From the NCBI GenBank assembly GCA_009809945.1, contig WTPW01001594.1, positions 3,821 to 67,820 of the forward strand: 64,000 nucleotides of DNA, read 5' to 3'. This DNA is from Gigaspora margarita. Taxonomy: Eukaryota; Glomeromycota; Glomeromycetes; Diversisporales; Gigasporaceae. Every line of letters starts with the position of its first letter. Position 1 is the first letter of the stretch. Shown piece after piece: positions 33,031 to 45,362 of this stretch. The notes below the pieces were generated by a model that saw nothing but the letters and a program-made list of their open reading frames with translations, had not been told where the DNA came from and made no database searches. The translations under genes and the position numbers were made by a program.

Positions 33031-33268
33031 CAGGGTTAGTATATTTATCCATTGGGGTAAATGGAGAACAACTTCATTGGCACCACTCCATTGCTCCATT
33101 AAAAATAATTTGCGAATAGAGCTAATGGAGGCCAATTAACTTATAATAGTATTTGTTAACAACTAATAACTAATTCCATTGGCTCTATTGGCTCTATTGG
33201 TTCTATTGGTTCCATTGGCTCCATTGGTTTGCAAGTTTTTCAATGGAGTATATCTATTGCTAACCCTG
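33031..33268. mobile_element. hAT-like MITE, 238 bp
   Basis: Ends are CAGGGTTAGTATATTTATCC and, read inward from the right, CAGGGTTAGCAATAGATATA. Flanks CCGTCTAG and CTATCTAG agree at 6 of 8 positions. The interior repeats CATTGG(C/T)TC units about every 10 bp. It interrupts the DDE region of the pogo relic. Confidence 0.7.
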
Positions 33269-33599
33269 CTATCTAGAATTAATAGAACAGGATACATAGG
33301 AGGAATAGAACTAATGAAATGCTTGATATATTTTTGAAATCAGCTTTCTCACATGTATTCTGTCTTGGTAAATCTTATGACAAAACTAGCATGTGTGCTA
33401 TTTAGAAGACCCAGGATTGTTCTTTTTCCCTTAAAGATGAGCAATGGTAGGACATAAGTTCTGGTAGCTGAGATGGTTAGGTACACAGAAATATGTTTGT
33501 GGAAGCTATTATATGAAACCTGATGAACCTGGGGTGCTCTTTTTTTTGCTATGACTTTTTGGAGCCTGTGTCAATAATAAATCTTGTTTTGTTCTAAAA

Positions 33600-33662
33600 G
33601 AATTAAAAAAAAATAAAATAAAATAAAACAAAAAAAAATAAAATAAAAACAGAACAAAAGAA
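33600..33662. repeat. AAAAT/AAAAC microsatellite
   Basis: AAAATAAAATAAAATAAAAC-type tract within the pogo relic, similar in composition to 260-330. Confidence 0.7.
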
Positions 33663-34632
33663 AAATAGAACCATATTCCAAATTCTATTGGCAGTAAGTG
33701 AATAATCTTGAATAATTTTTCTGAATTTGTTAAGTGGTCATTAACAATAATGGGTTTGGCTTTTTGTGCATGAGCTTTATTTAGAGCTTGCAGAACATGA
33801 AATAAAAGCTCTGAGTGGCCTTTTATAAAATGTTGCCACTATTTTTGCCCTGGCCCATTCTTATTAAAAGGATTGGGTTGCTTACTTTGATGAACAAGAT
33901 CTAGTACGTACTAATTTATATCAGATCTTGTTAATCCAAAACCAAGCCTTTGCGTGTTTAAACAATAACTAACCAGCTGTTCTTCTTTATAGTCAGTTAA
34001 AATTTTAGTACAGCCTGGGTAGGTGGAAGGACCATCATTTTTAATAGCATATCTAGGAATAGCTTCCAAAAGACCATAGTCATGTACAATACTTCTGGTA
34101 CTTGAAATTTTGGAATCATTTGGGGTTTTTTTAATTACTTTAAGGAATTGGTTATATTAATATGTCAGGTATTATAATTGCTATACTTTGTCATTTTTAT
34201 TTTAACAAATGTTTAAAAGTAATAAACTATGGTTTCTCTTTGCTTTATTGCAATGTAAAAGTTTAATTGTTTATAACTACTGTATTGAGTACAATGCTTT
34301 ATTATATTTAACAAGACATTTCAAATAATTATATAGATTAATTATAAATATTTATATAATCGAAAAATATTTATTTAAACTGAAGTTTTAATCTTACATT
34401 TTTTCGCCCATTAATAAGACCATACAACTTGATCCAAATTTTTATTGCAATTATGATTTATACAATTTATTGATAGAAATAAAAAATATTTAATGTATAA
34501 TTATTGGGTATTTAATACGAAAGGCCAATTTCAATATGTTACAATTATTTTTTGTTAGAACTATGTGTGAGAAAGTTAATCTACCTGGGCAAAAAAATTT
34601 AAGTAGATCAAGTAAATGTGATTTCTCACATT

Positions 34633-34728
34633 TCTGAATCCAAATCACATAATTTTGGTATTGTCACATTGTGATGAGACAAATGGTACCAAAATTATAT
34701 GTTTTGGATCACAGAAACATAAGATATT
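34633..34728. repeat. Single hairpin of the GGTACCAAAAT family
   Basis: CTGAATCCAAATCACATAAT + TTTGGTATTGTCACA faces TGTGATGAGACAAATGGTAC + CAAAATTATATGTTTTGGAT. Same layout as the hairpins at 26945-27240 and 31057-31818, but it stands alone. Confidence 0.65.
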
Positions 34729-34734
34729 GTCAGT

Positions 34735-36228
34735 GCATCAAATTAGGCACTGTATCAAATTAGAGATACTTACTTTATATTCATTATTTATTTATTTATT
34801 CTATTTATGATTTTTTTCTTTTGTAGGTTTAGTTTTACCAGATACCGAAATTGTATTTTGCTTAATTTTTATTATACAGATTAATGACAAGTATATATTT
34901 TTTTTTGTTGTGATTTTTTTCTTTAACAACATATGTTGTTTAGGTCTCTTGTTATTGTTTTGACATCACTTTGAACATATTTTAGTCTTGTTAATTTTTG
35001 GGGTTAAGGTATCTTATTACTGATTTCAATGTTGCTTTAGATATGTTTCAAAGGTATCTTGTGAATTTTACTTGTGGATTTCACTTCAGGTACTAGTTAG
35101 TTCTGGGTATTTTTTGTGTGATTTCATAATTGCTTTAGGTTTCTTGTCATCAATTTTAATATTGGTTTAGATATGTTTCAAAAATTTCACTTCAGGTACC
35201 TTTAAGTTTTTTTTAGCATTTCTTGTATGATTTTATAGTATCTTGTTGCCAATTTTGATATTGCTTCAGGTGCATTTCAGAGTCTTTTGTTATAAATTTT
35301 GTTTTGGTTGCACTATTAGCTTTTTGGGTGCTTTCTATATGACTTCAAATATCTTGTCACCAATTTTGACATTTTTTGGTACATTTTATAGAGTCTTGTA
35401 GATTTTATCTTGGTATATCTTAATAATTTTCTTGGGTGTTTTTGTATTATTTAATAGTTACTTTAGATGTTTGGTCATTAATTTGTTGAACTTTTTTTTA
35501 GCAATCATTTTACTAGTATCATTGCTTGTAGGTGTTTTCTGTCTTTGTTAGTGCTGTATTATCACTAGTATTTCATTAGTTATTTGCTATAGAATTGTAG
35601 ATTATAGATATAATTGTAACAAAATTGTTCTAATTTGTTAGAGAATTGTTTATAATAAATAAAAAAATAAAATTTTTATAATTACTTTATATTATTGTTA
35701 CAGCAAAGTGGAATTAGATAATTATAATCAGTAATTTAAATTGGATTTACACAGTAGACACAGTATACATAGATTTAAATTTGCATATATATTAGAGCTT
35801 TTGTATATATAATACTTATATAAAATGTTTTTTGTGCATTTTTTTTTGTATTTGCATAAATAAAAATTTTTTGAATTTATAATACTAATCATAATATAGA
35901 TGCATTAAAATTTATTGCTTAATAATCTGTGCAAATTTTTAAAATTTTAAGGATTTTTAAAATTTTTTTTATTAATAGTTGTAGGATCACAGATCTTTAC
36001 AAATTTTTAATAATTGTTTTTTTTTTAGAAATCTGCACAGATCTGAATCCAAAAAATTCTCCTAATAATTAAAAAAGTTTGATTGACAATTGGAATTATA
36101 ATGCATAAACTAGTTGCATTTGAGGTTTGGTCAATTTATCAATAATTGTTAATTATTATATGATATTGCTAAGTGCCCTATTTATATAAAAAACCATAGC
36201 AGTCTGGCACTTAGCTTATAATAATATT
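34735..36228. other. T-rich DNA with degenerate tandem repeats
   Basis: About 34940-35560 repeats variants of GCTTTAGATATGTTTCAAA, TATCTTGT(C/T)ACCAATTTTGA and TTTCACTTCAGGTAC at irregular spacing. The rest is AT-rich with no gene. At about 35985-36055 GATCACAGATCTTTACAAAT and AAATCTGCACAGATCTGAAT form an inverted pair like the outer parts of 31057-31818. Confidence 0.45.
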
Positions 36229-36363
36229 ATACCCAGTCTTTAATATTTATATCTGATTTATATACTTGGGTCTTTTAATTTTATAATTTATTTATAAACC
36301 CAGATTTTTTACATTTTCTTAAATTTTGACCTGCATAATAGACCCAAGTATAATATCTGGGTA
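36229..36363. repeat. Small inverted-repeat element with ACTTGGGTCT
   Basis: ATACCCAG..ATACTTGGGTCT on the left is mirrored by AGACCCAAGTATAATATCTG + GGTA on the right. Related AGACCCAGGTCTA motifs occur in the ends of 24328-25713. Confidence 0.5.
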
Positions 36364-36747
36364 ATCTACTATCAAGAAAAGTCTTGTATATAGTAATTTA
36401 TAGTACTTATTTATATTCTAATACCAGAGTATTTACATGAAATATGGGTTATCAGAAGAAGAATTCTAGATAAGTAACATGATATAACAGCAATACTTAC
36501 TAACTTACTATTCCTTTCTGTTGTTTTATTATTTCTTCTGTTTACCAAGTTCCCTATATTATCTCAAAACTAATGCAAAAATTTTGTACAACAGTTGGTG
36601 TCCTATTCTACATATTAGCAGATTTTATTTTTTATCTAAATGCTAATTTGTATCATTTTTGCCTTTAGTACTATTATGCTAATATTCAAGATTATATATA
36701 ATTATATACATTTCCTACATATTATTTACCATTTAACCCCAGTAGTT

Positions 36748-37265
36748 AAAATTTATTATCAATGAGAATATTTCTACAATGAGGATCTCGATAAATTATA
36801 TCTAAGTTGTACAATTCATTAATGATTTTGCAATACTAAAGATAATCTTTACTTTTTTCTAAGATTACTATAAATTACATGTTTCATAATCATTACATAT
36901 TCATTCATTACTAGATGCATTGTTAAACTATAAACAGGTATAGTGTATACTTCAAGAACTTTATAATGTATTTAAATTTATTAAGAAATTTGTAGCCAAA
37001 ATTTTCAGGTTCTTTCAAAATTTTAAGAGCAATATCAATATATTTTAATTCTTTATTATTAACAACTTCATTATCTTGTTCTAGTGGTTTCTATTTATCA
37101 CTAAATATTCTTGAATAATTGCCTTTTTTTTTTGCTTTAGGCTTTGTATCAGTAACCATATCCAAGTCACAACAATCCATTGCTATGACCATAATAACAA
37201 TCTTATCTTTCAACATCTATTCTATATTTGCTTGAACTGGAATATTATGCAGGTTCTTTTACCAA
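36748..37265 (-). pseudogene. Protein kinase relic next to an LTR-like repeat
   Basis: On the minus strand, frames read IDIALKILKEPENFGYKFLN (the VAxK lysine region of kinase subdomain II), then NEYVMIMKHVIYSNLRKK (hinge region), then IIYRDPHCRNILIDN, equivalent to the catalytic loop (HRDxHxxNIL). Frameshifts and stops separate them. It lies just downstream, in the same orientation, of the LTR-like segment at 37422-37850. Sequence between repeat and kinase (AGAACCTG, then ATTCCAGTTCAAG) matches the corresponding part of the plus-strand locus at 51010-51340, so these are two copies of one unit. Sequence has drifted toward A+T. Confidence 0.65.
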
Positions 37266-37421
37266 TATTATTCAATACTGTTTATAGGTTTTGTCAAGGT
37301 AAATATCTAATATCTGATATATTTTAAATTTCTCATGTTTCTTTTTATTACTGATAGGCTTCTACTTTTATATATTATATATATATATTTTTTGATAACT
37401 ATGATTTTACCCAGGTTCTTT

Positions 37422-37850
37422 TGTTATGGCTATAACTGACCACAGGTATAGTCATTGACTTTCCATCTTTGAATTCATGTGCTTTGGCTTTACCTTATCA
37501 CTATCTTATAGTATCAGTATTTTCTGGTTCTTATGTGCCTTTTCTGGCATATAAGAGTCATAACCAACCCAATTTATACTTACAGTTATGTTCTTATTCC
37601 ACTATATAGATATAGAATATAATTTCATTTTTCTCTTTTGTCAATTCGAATAACCAAGTCTAACTTTTTTTTCTATATGTCCTTATATACTTTATAATAG
37701 ATCCCAAATTTGATTACTCCATGATTAATTAATTCTATTTTTATCATAATCAATCTATCAATCGTTAAATACTAAACTTTTCTGATCTCATGTTTTTTAT
37801 ATATCTTGATTCATAATTATTGATCATAATTTAAAGTGATGATTGATAAC
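37422..37850 (-). repeat. Decayed copy of the LTR-like repeat
   Basis: Read on the minus strand it matches the repeats at 50566-51014 and 58241-58685: AATTATGAATCAAG, AAGTATATAAGGACATATAG, GTTGGTTATGACTCTTATAT, CACATAAGAACC, then ACCTGTGGTCAGTTAT and a TAACA end. The match continues into AAAGAACCTGGG, which lies just inside the plus-strand unit, so orientation and boundary agree. Most differences are transitions toward A or T. Confidence 0.65.
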
Positions 37851-37931
37851 CTGTAACTCAATTAGTAGTACCCATAATCAAGGGACCATTCCTTTGTACT
37901 ATATATTCTATGTGCCAATTTTTGCTAAAGA

Positions 37932-38780
37932 ACTAATTGTGACCATGATATATTTCAATCATATTATTACTCATACTATTAGTTTTCAACATCTAATTAA
38001 TAATGCCATAATGGTTGAGCATTATTTCAATCAATAACTAATCATATCAAACATGCTGCTTGAGAACACAAGATCCAATCAACAGATATTAAATTAATAA
38101 GATATTGCCAAGTCTAGACTTAGATTACATGGGTTATACAGTGTGTTGGTTCTGAATCATAAATTAGATACTAATACAAAAAGGTGACTCTTCTAGACTA
38201 TTAGTGCAATATGATTTTGAATTTTATTAGCTAAATATTTACTTTAATCACATGTGTGCATTTTATGGGAGTGCACATATAAGACTGGGCTATAAAAACC
38301 TATGCATATGAAAAACATAGAGGTGTGCACTTAGCTCTAAGTCCCAAGCTTTGAATTGAGCTATAGTGTGCACTTAAGAAGGGTGTGCACTTAGGAAGAG
38401 CACACTTAGAGAGGTATTACTATATTATAATCTATATACTTTTTATTTATTTAAATTTAATTACAGTATATGAAAATGATACCATTCAACTAGAACATAT
38501 TTATTTATTAACTAAAATTATTTAGATCACAGCAAAACAGTAATGATAAATATATAATCACCATCAATAATAATTTTAGAAATAATTATGTTAAACATAA
38601 CATAATTCATAACAAATTATTTGGACTTGAAAGTTAAGTGTTTGCTACTGATTAGCTAGTGATTGAGACAGTGCTCAACCATTATGCCATTATTAATTAG
38701 ACCATTTTTTAGAACTGATGGTATGGATGGATGTTGAAGACTAATAGCATGAATAATAATATAATTGAAATATGCTCACG
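37932..38780. mobile_element. Inverted-repeat element with 110-bp arms
   Basis: The left arm (37932-38045: ATATTTCAATCATATTATTA, TTAGTTTTCAACATC, AATGCCATAATGGTTGAGCA) is inverted at 38640-38780. The right arm has an extra 30-bp piece. The middle carries repeated GTGTGCACTTAG motifs (38330-38400). No gene was recognised. Confidence 0.6.
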
Positions 38781-40525
38781 TATCTTCCTCAATTTGATTA
38801 ATTTATAACCATGTTGGTGCTCAAGTATTATAAATAATTAAAATATTGACTGCCAATCATATTTATTATAAAATTTATTGAACAAATTTCAGATCATTTA
38901 CGGGACCTAAAATCTTCTATTTTCATTAATGCAATCAAACTAACATTGTATAGATATGCATTTAGTTTTCATAGAAATATGAGTCCTTGTTATGCTTCGG
39001 ACCAAAAGAAATACATAATTTGTTAGCAATTCTAAAACTCGTCTTATTAAAGAATCATCTAATATAAAAATGTTCTTGTCTAAAACAGGTTTCCTGAATA
39101 CTATCAAATGCAAAATTTGAAAATTTCTCAATTAAATTTTATCAAAATTATAAACGTATGAAAAAATATCACAAGTAATATAAATGTAGTTGTCTCATTC
39201 AGTGCAAATATAAAAAAAAGAAAAGGTTTTGTAAAAAAGTTGCCAACAAATAATCATGTTTCAAAAATTTAATGCTGCAAATTCTAAATCTAATTGTATA
39301 AATCTTAGTATTACAAAGATATCAAAGTAATTTATATAAATTCTTCAAATGCTTTATCGTTGGTTTTTGAAACAAAGTATTTAAAATGATAAATTAATAT
39401 TTTTATCATTATAGATTAACAGAAAAAATTATTAAATAGTCACATGAAATACAATTATAATAGTTATTAGAAATTAAAAAAAAAAGAATATAGTAGATAT
39501 AAAATTACAACTTTTGCCAGCAAAAATTAGAAGATATAATAAATATAATTGTTTTACCATAAATTTTTGATATTCTTGCAGGTGAAATGAATGAAAAATT
39601 AATTGCTCAGTAAGGGTTTCAAAATTAAGAGTTTTCTTATAATTTATCTTTGGGACAGCTTGGCAATTCAGTTAATATAGTTGAAATAACTGCATCTGCA
39701 GATTGGAATGCTTTTATTGCACTTTTCAAATTATTGTGATCAGTAAAATAATTGACCATCACATGGAATCTTCAAAATTTTTCAAAAAAAATATAAATCT
39801 TTTGTTATAAATAAAAATTTCCAAGATTTCATCTTATTTTCACTTTTCTGAGACTATATATAGTGATACACAAGAGCTATTCATACACATATTCGAAATA
39901 ATTGTAGAAATCACAAGCCTTTTTTTGAGTTATAAAAAATTAAAATTAAAAACTGAAACAAAAGTCTTTTTTGAAACCATAATTGAATAATATAAAATTA
40001 TTTTTTTGCCTTTTTTATTACTATAGTGATCTTTTTTGAAAAGAAACAGTAAGCATCTGATTACAATAAATTACAATAAACTATACAAATTATTGTGCCT
40101 TTCAAATGATTGTAACCAAATAAGTTTCTTTAAGCCTATTATACTCATTATTTTATATTATTATTATTATAAATTGCCACCTTAAAATAAAATTTCTGAA
40201 GATTCCTTAGCATATACTAATTTTTACAGTTGTATAGCATCTATTTATATATTTAATTTTGCTGGCTAGGTAAAAAAAGTTTTTTTTTTTGGTTTGTTTT
40301 GTTTTGCTCATTTAAATTTTTAACTGATAGACAATATCTACTAATGTTCTGTTCATTTTTGAAGCTAATTTCGAATTCTACAATATTAGAATTTTTGATA
40401 ATATTAAAACTGGATATAAAAATTATCTGATACAGTTTTAGCTAATCAAAGGTTTGTGTTATGATAGATTAAATTGGATGATTACAGTAATTTGAAAAGC
40501 ACTATAACGACTATAACATTGCCTG
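38781..40525. other. Intergenic, nothing recognised
   Basis: About 1.7 kb of AT-rich DNA. A minus-strand frame at 38940-39131 has no known motif. No element ends were found. Confidence 0.45.
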
Positions 40526-40533
40526 TTCATCAT

Positions 40534-43500
40534 TAGGGGTTGGACCCGTTTAAAAAAACCTTACCCGGATTAACTGCGGTTAAGCAACTTTGATTATTCA
40601 GGTATATCCGGATTACCCGGATTACCCAGGTATATATATTACAACCATAAATTCTGTGTCAAATAATAAAAATTGGCTGATAATTATTTGGCTGAATTCG
40701 ATAAATTTTTGATTCTGTGTTAAGACCTTGAGCGCATACGCTTTAATTTGAGCATATATGTAATACCTCGAGAAGTACATAATAATGCCTAATACTACAA
40801 AGGTAAGATTAACGTGGCTATGATGGTATAATTATAGAAGGTAACTACTTAAAGAATTAAACAAATATGAAAAAATGAGGAGACACAGATATTCGTTACA
40901 GTATTAATATTATACAAGTATCAATCTCGATGTACAATATCTTGTATATTTAATGGTGCAAAATTTAGCTTTAATATATTTAAAGAAAGTGATAAGTTAC
41001 ACTGGGTCAAATGCTCAAATAGATGTCAATTAATATCGGGTAATTTTTTTTATCAGTTGTTGCATAATTTGAAAAAGCTGTAAGCGCATATGTATTAAAC
41101 AGATTACCCCAGTTTTAATATCAAATTCATTGTTCTGATTTAGCAGTTAATAGACTAAACACCATTATGCACTACATTTGAAAAAAATTTGGAATTATCG
41201 ATTAATAACCTTATTTGAACTAAAGGCATAAATTATTCAAGTATTATCTTGCAGTATCTATATATAACTCGAGATTGGAAAAAACCAGTTCATTGTTAGC
41301 AGATCTAAATCATATGAATCCATAAGTTTAAATGGTTGCTTGTTTAAGTAAATAGATAAAATGCGTNAATACTCTTTTAAACAAATTATTGTATTCGCTT
41401 AAAGGTAGTTAGCTATATTCACATCTGATCTTTTTTCTTAGCAAAGTTTTCAATAACTGCAAAAACTTTAATATTATAATCCGTCTACTTTGCGCATGTG
41501 AAAATCTAGCTATTACTATGAATTGCTAATTTAATTTATTATATGAATACATACTTTAATGTCTAATAAATGTGACAGTTTACCTTCAAAAAAAGTTAAT
41601 GTTAGTTAATTAATAACTTTTTTTTAAATTTAACGCCCATCTTTAAATTACTTTTCTAGTTTATTAAGTAACGTGAAAATCAGAATCTGTTCAGAAAGCT
41701 GTATTTCTACTAATAATACAATATATGCTAGTTATATCTATATATATATTTAATAAATTTGTTCAAAATTTTCGTTAGCAATTTTTTTGCTTATCCTATC
41801 TCTATGGAATCTGATAATGAAAATAATCTTGATAATGTTACCAATTCNGAGTTTGAAAATAATCTATCAAGTTNATNAAGNGAAAAATTACCTGATTCTT
41901 CTGAAAATGAACCACAGTCTAAGAAAGTAAAAACCAGCTTCGATTCTTCTGAAAATAACCAGAAAGATAGTTATGTATGGTTATATTTTCAGCTTAGAAA
42001 TCAAAAAACAACGTGTAAAATTCTTATTCCATCTAAAGAAAAGGAGGTAGAGTGTGGAGCTACTTACAAATATGATGGTGGAANGGGTAATATGCAATAT
42101 CATCTTNGAGTTAGGCATAATATTTATTCTCCAAACCAATTAGATAACTTAAAAAATAAGAATCAGTTAAAAATTACTGATATGCTATCAAATGTACGAC
42201 CTCACAAAGCACCAAAACAAGCAGAGCTTTGTAATGTTACAGTTGAATGGTTAATTACAGATTCGCTTCCTCTAAATACTATTCATAAAAAAGGATATCG
42301 TAAAATGATACAAAAATTTGATCCTGCATTCAAAATTCCTAGCAATAAATCAATAAAAATGATAATTGGAAAAGCATATCAAATAGGCGTAGAACAATTA
42401 AAAAAACTAATTCAAACTACTTGTAAAACTACGGCACTTACAACAGACTTATGGACTGCTCGAAGTCAAGATAGTTATATAGGCGTGACATTGCATTGGT
42501 TAACTTCTGATTTTGAAATACGTGATATAGTTTTGGCTGTAGAAAAGTTCGAATATCCACATACTGGTGAACGCATTAACCAATATTTGAAATCAAAAAT
42601 CAAAGAATTTGATCTTAGTAGTAAAATTATCTAATAACAGATAATGGTAGTAATATGAAAAAGGCTATTAGGCTTTGGGATGGAGTAGAGCGTCTTGCTT
42701 GCTCTGCTCATACTTTACAATTAACAGTTTTTCAAGCGCTTAAAAAAATTGACCCATATATAAATCGAATTCAAAAATTAATTAAATTTTTTCGTTCTCC
42801 AAAACGTAGTGAATATTTAGACCAAGCTCAAATTGATCTTGCCCATCGTAATAAAGAATCATCTACTCTTCTTCATTTTGATGATTCTAATTTATTACCT
42901 GAAATTGAAGATCTTGAAAATAATGATGTAATTTTAGATATTCAATCTGAAATAAAAATTTTACGTACAATTAATGACACTAGAACTAGGTGGAATTCGA
43001 GTTATAAATCTTGGCAATGACTTTTAGAATTACGACCAGCTATCGAATGGCTTAATGCAACCTTATATCTTCAAACTAACATTGGTGCCAGAGAGGATGC
43101 TAGAATATTAAATGAATATATGCTTCAAGACTATGAATGGGAATTATGTGAACGTTTAGTTCAATTATTTCAACTATTTGAAGAATTGACAACATATTTT
43201 AGCAAAATACAATATGTTACCCTTTCAATTGTAAATCCTAGTATTGAAGCATTAAAATATGAATATGCAAATGGATTACTATCTAGTGAAGAATTAGAAT
43301 CATTTGAAGAAACTATCTACAATGAGAGTATAACTTCTGATAATGAAAATTCAAGCTTAATTGAGAATAATTTTGATAATTCATTATCAGTTGACTCGAT
43401 TATTAAAAACATAGAAAATGTAATTTATAATTCGCTTTGGTATTATTGGTCAGATTCAGAACAAATTGGTCGATTGGCAACATTATTAGATCTGTGTCTT

Positions 43501-44916
43501 AAAGCTATGGAAACATGGTCACAATCTACACGTGATGAAACAATTGAACAACTTCGAAGTGAATTTAAAATTTGGAAAAATACTATTATACCAAATGAAT
43601 TTGAAGATTCTCAAACTGTCTCTATACCAAATTTTTTAAAAAAGGTTTTTTCTCAAACAGAATCTCTAGTTAATCATGAAGTTGAAATTCAAAGTTATTT
43701 AAATCTGATGATTACTCCAATTCCACTGTATAATGAAAATGTTTATCTTTGGTGGCAGTCACACAAAAATACCTTTCCTATATTAAGTCAAATAGCAAGA
43801 AAATATCTTGCAATCCCGNCAACATCAGTTCCNTGTGAAAGGTTATTCTCTGANGCAGGAAATATAATTACTTCCCAAAGAACATCTCTGGCTCCAGATA
43901 TTATTAATCATCTATTATTTGTTAGAAAAAATAACTCATATTGTGATATTTTTTCATAAACATTAAATATTCTTTTTTTATTATNCGTATCAATAGCTTA
44001 GAAAGATTGCTCAATTTTCCAAAAATTATTTCTCTTATAGACCACTTACCCGATATCACATAGGGTTAGGATTGGTTGCAAGTATATATCTTTAGTAAGT
44101 TGTTACCCTATGTGCTGTCGATTAGAGGAAATAACTCTTAGGGAATTGTACTGTAACTCTTTTATTCAGTGTAATAATTATAGCATACTATCTTGTTTAG
44201 CTTTGATAGTAAAAGTGTCTAGTCATACAATATAAAATAAAAGATCTGACTATAAGTGTATAGAAATTAGTTAAGCAGTACAATTAACAGGTGTATAAGA
44301 CTTACGGCAGTCAATCGGTTTGAAGTATAAATTTTATATATGCATTAGAAATAAAATTTCTCAAAACTTATATAAATAGTTTAAAAAATTCTAAACCGGG
44401 TTAAAGTTACCCAAGCTATTATTAATGATTCTTTTTCATTTTTTTGTTCATTATATTCGAATCGATCTTTATCAGTTTGCGAGCTCATTGAATTCAAAGC
44501 CAGATGCGCCATTATTGGATGCNAAACATCNAGTAACAGATTTATTTTTCTTTTCTTTATAACAANTAAATCACTTGAGTTTAATCGAGTCTATTTGCGC
44601 ATAAATAGTACTTACATGACATATATTTATCATTAAAACGAAAACAAAATAATGTAAATAATATATTCTATTTCATAAAATTTAAGACGTACTTATACAG
44701 TATAATGTTTTTGGTATTAGCGCGACTGCATCGCGCAGCTACTCTAATATCGATATACTATATATATATGTATCTAATGGGTATATCCGTGCTATATAAT
44801 CTGGGTAAATCCAACAGATATATCCGTACTATATTACCTGTGTAAATCAAATCTTTACCCGGATATCCGGATAGATCCGGATTAACCGGTTAAAGGTTAT
44901 CCGGTTCCAAGCCCTA
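40534..44916 (+). mobile_element. hAT transposon, 4383 bp, perfect 8-bp TSD
   Basis: Ends are TAGGGGTTGGACCCG and, read inward from the right, TAGGGCTTGGAACCG. Identical TTCATCAT duplications lie at 40526-40533 and 44917-44924. Subterminal regions on both sides are rich in TATCCGGATTACCC and AACCGGTTAA motifs. It encodes the broken transposase at 41804-43959. Non-coding flanks of more than 1 kb on both sides of the ORF make it long for its content. Confidence 0.92.
41804..43959 (+). pseudogene. hAT transposase, BED-finger type, two breaks
   Basis: ATG 41804 opens an acidic Asn/Ser-rich leader. A BED-type zinc finger follows (VECGATYKYDGG, then MQYHL-x-VRHN), then the RNase H-like core with ALTTDLWTARSQDSYIGVTL and ITTDNGSNM, the ACSAHTLQLTV motif, DTRTRWNSSYKSW, and the C-terminal dimerisation region (LWWQSHKNTFPILSQIARKY, then AIP-x-TSV-x-CERLFS and LAPDIINHLLFVRKN). 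Breaks: a one-base frameshift at about 42628-42636, between SSKII and TTDNGSN, and an in-frame TGA at 43018-43020 where related proteins usually have Arg or another residue (WQ-stop-LLELRPAIEWL). Several single Ns lie in the ORF. Apart from these it is full length and was probably active recently. Confidence 0.88.
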
Positions 44917-44924
44917 TTCATCAT

Positions 44925-45136
44925 TACTGCATGCAATACCATTATTTAATCTATAATACCATCTGGGAAATTCATCATAAATACAAGATGCAGATGGTTT
45001 ATTAAATGATTAACATCTATATATTGATTTGCAAATTGGATATAGCCTTCAGAAGTGTCTTTAGAAAATTCAGACATAATTCTTTACATATTTGAATAGC
45101 CAATATTTAGTCATACTTAACATTACAATGAGATAG
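44925..45136 (-). pseudogene. Protein kinase relic, C-terminal part
   Basis: On the minus strand, frames read YD-stop-ILAIQICKEL and then SKDTSEGYIQFANQYIDVNH, corresponding to the end of a Rhizophagus-type kinase domain (ALDICKGLRPEF..TPxxYIxLAxxCMDxNP). It continues the piece at 47899-48060, from which it is separated by the 2.75-kb foldback element. Confidence 0.6.
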
Positions 45137-45362
45137 CATATGGGCCAATTCATGGAATTGCTGATATCCTTTGATCTACTAACCTGTTTAAGTTAATTTA
45201 GCTGCCAAAATGTTCATTTTGGTGAGACGATTCTAACGAACCCAAGATCGTCAAAAGCAAATCACAGGATCCTGAGAACGGTCAAGTTTTGTGTGATTTT
45301 AATAGTATTTTTTAGAATTACTATGTAAATGCCTTTAATGTTGAATAACTTTTGATCTACTG

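Larger units (their letters stand above)
29200..34150 (-). pseudogene. pogo/Tigger-like DDE transposase relic, split by insertions
   Basis: Pieces follow in order on the minus strand. 34150-33670: CENP-B-type DNA-binding part (AIPRYAIKND, LTDYKEEQLVSYC, NPFNKNGPGQK, HSELLFHVLQAL). 33595-33275: start of the DDE domain (RFIIDTGSKK, LTISATRTYVLPLLIFKGKR, then ISSIPPMYPVLLILDS). 33030-32805: continuation (DGYKSYIIYTSI), interrupted first by the MITE at 33031-33268. 29859-29760: C-terminal FKTRGIWPFNPSK, the typical GIxPFNP end of pogo transposases, separated from the preceding part by the 2.9-kb element at 29860-32796. 29640-29200: an acidic and then Lys/Glu/Ala-rich tail (LAENLEDEEEQSES, PPKRKKRK). 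Many stops and frameshifts, plus an A-rich tract at 33600-33660, show long decay. Confidence 0.7.
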
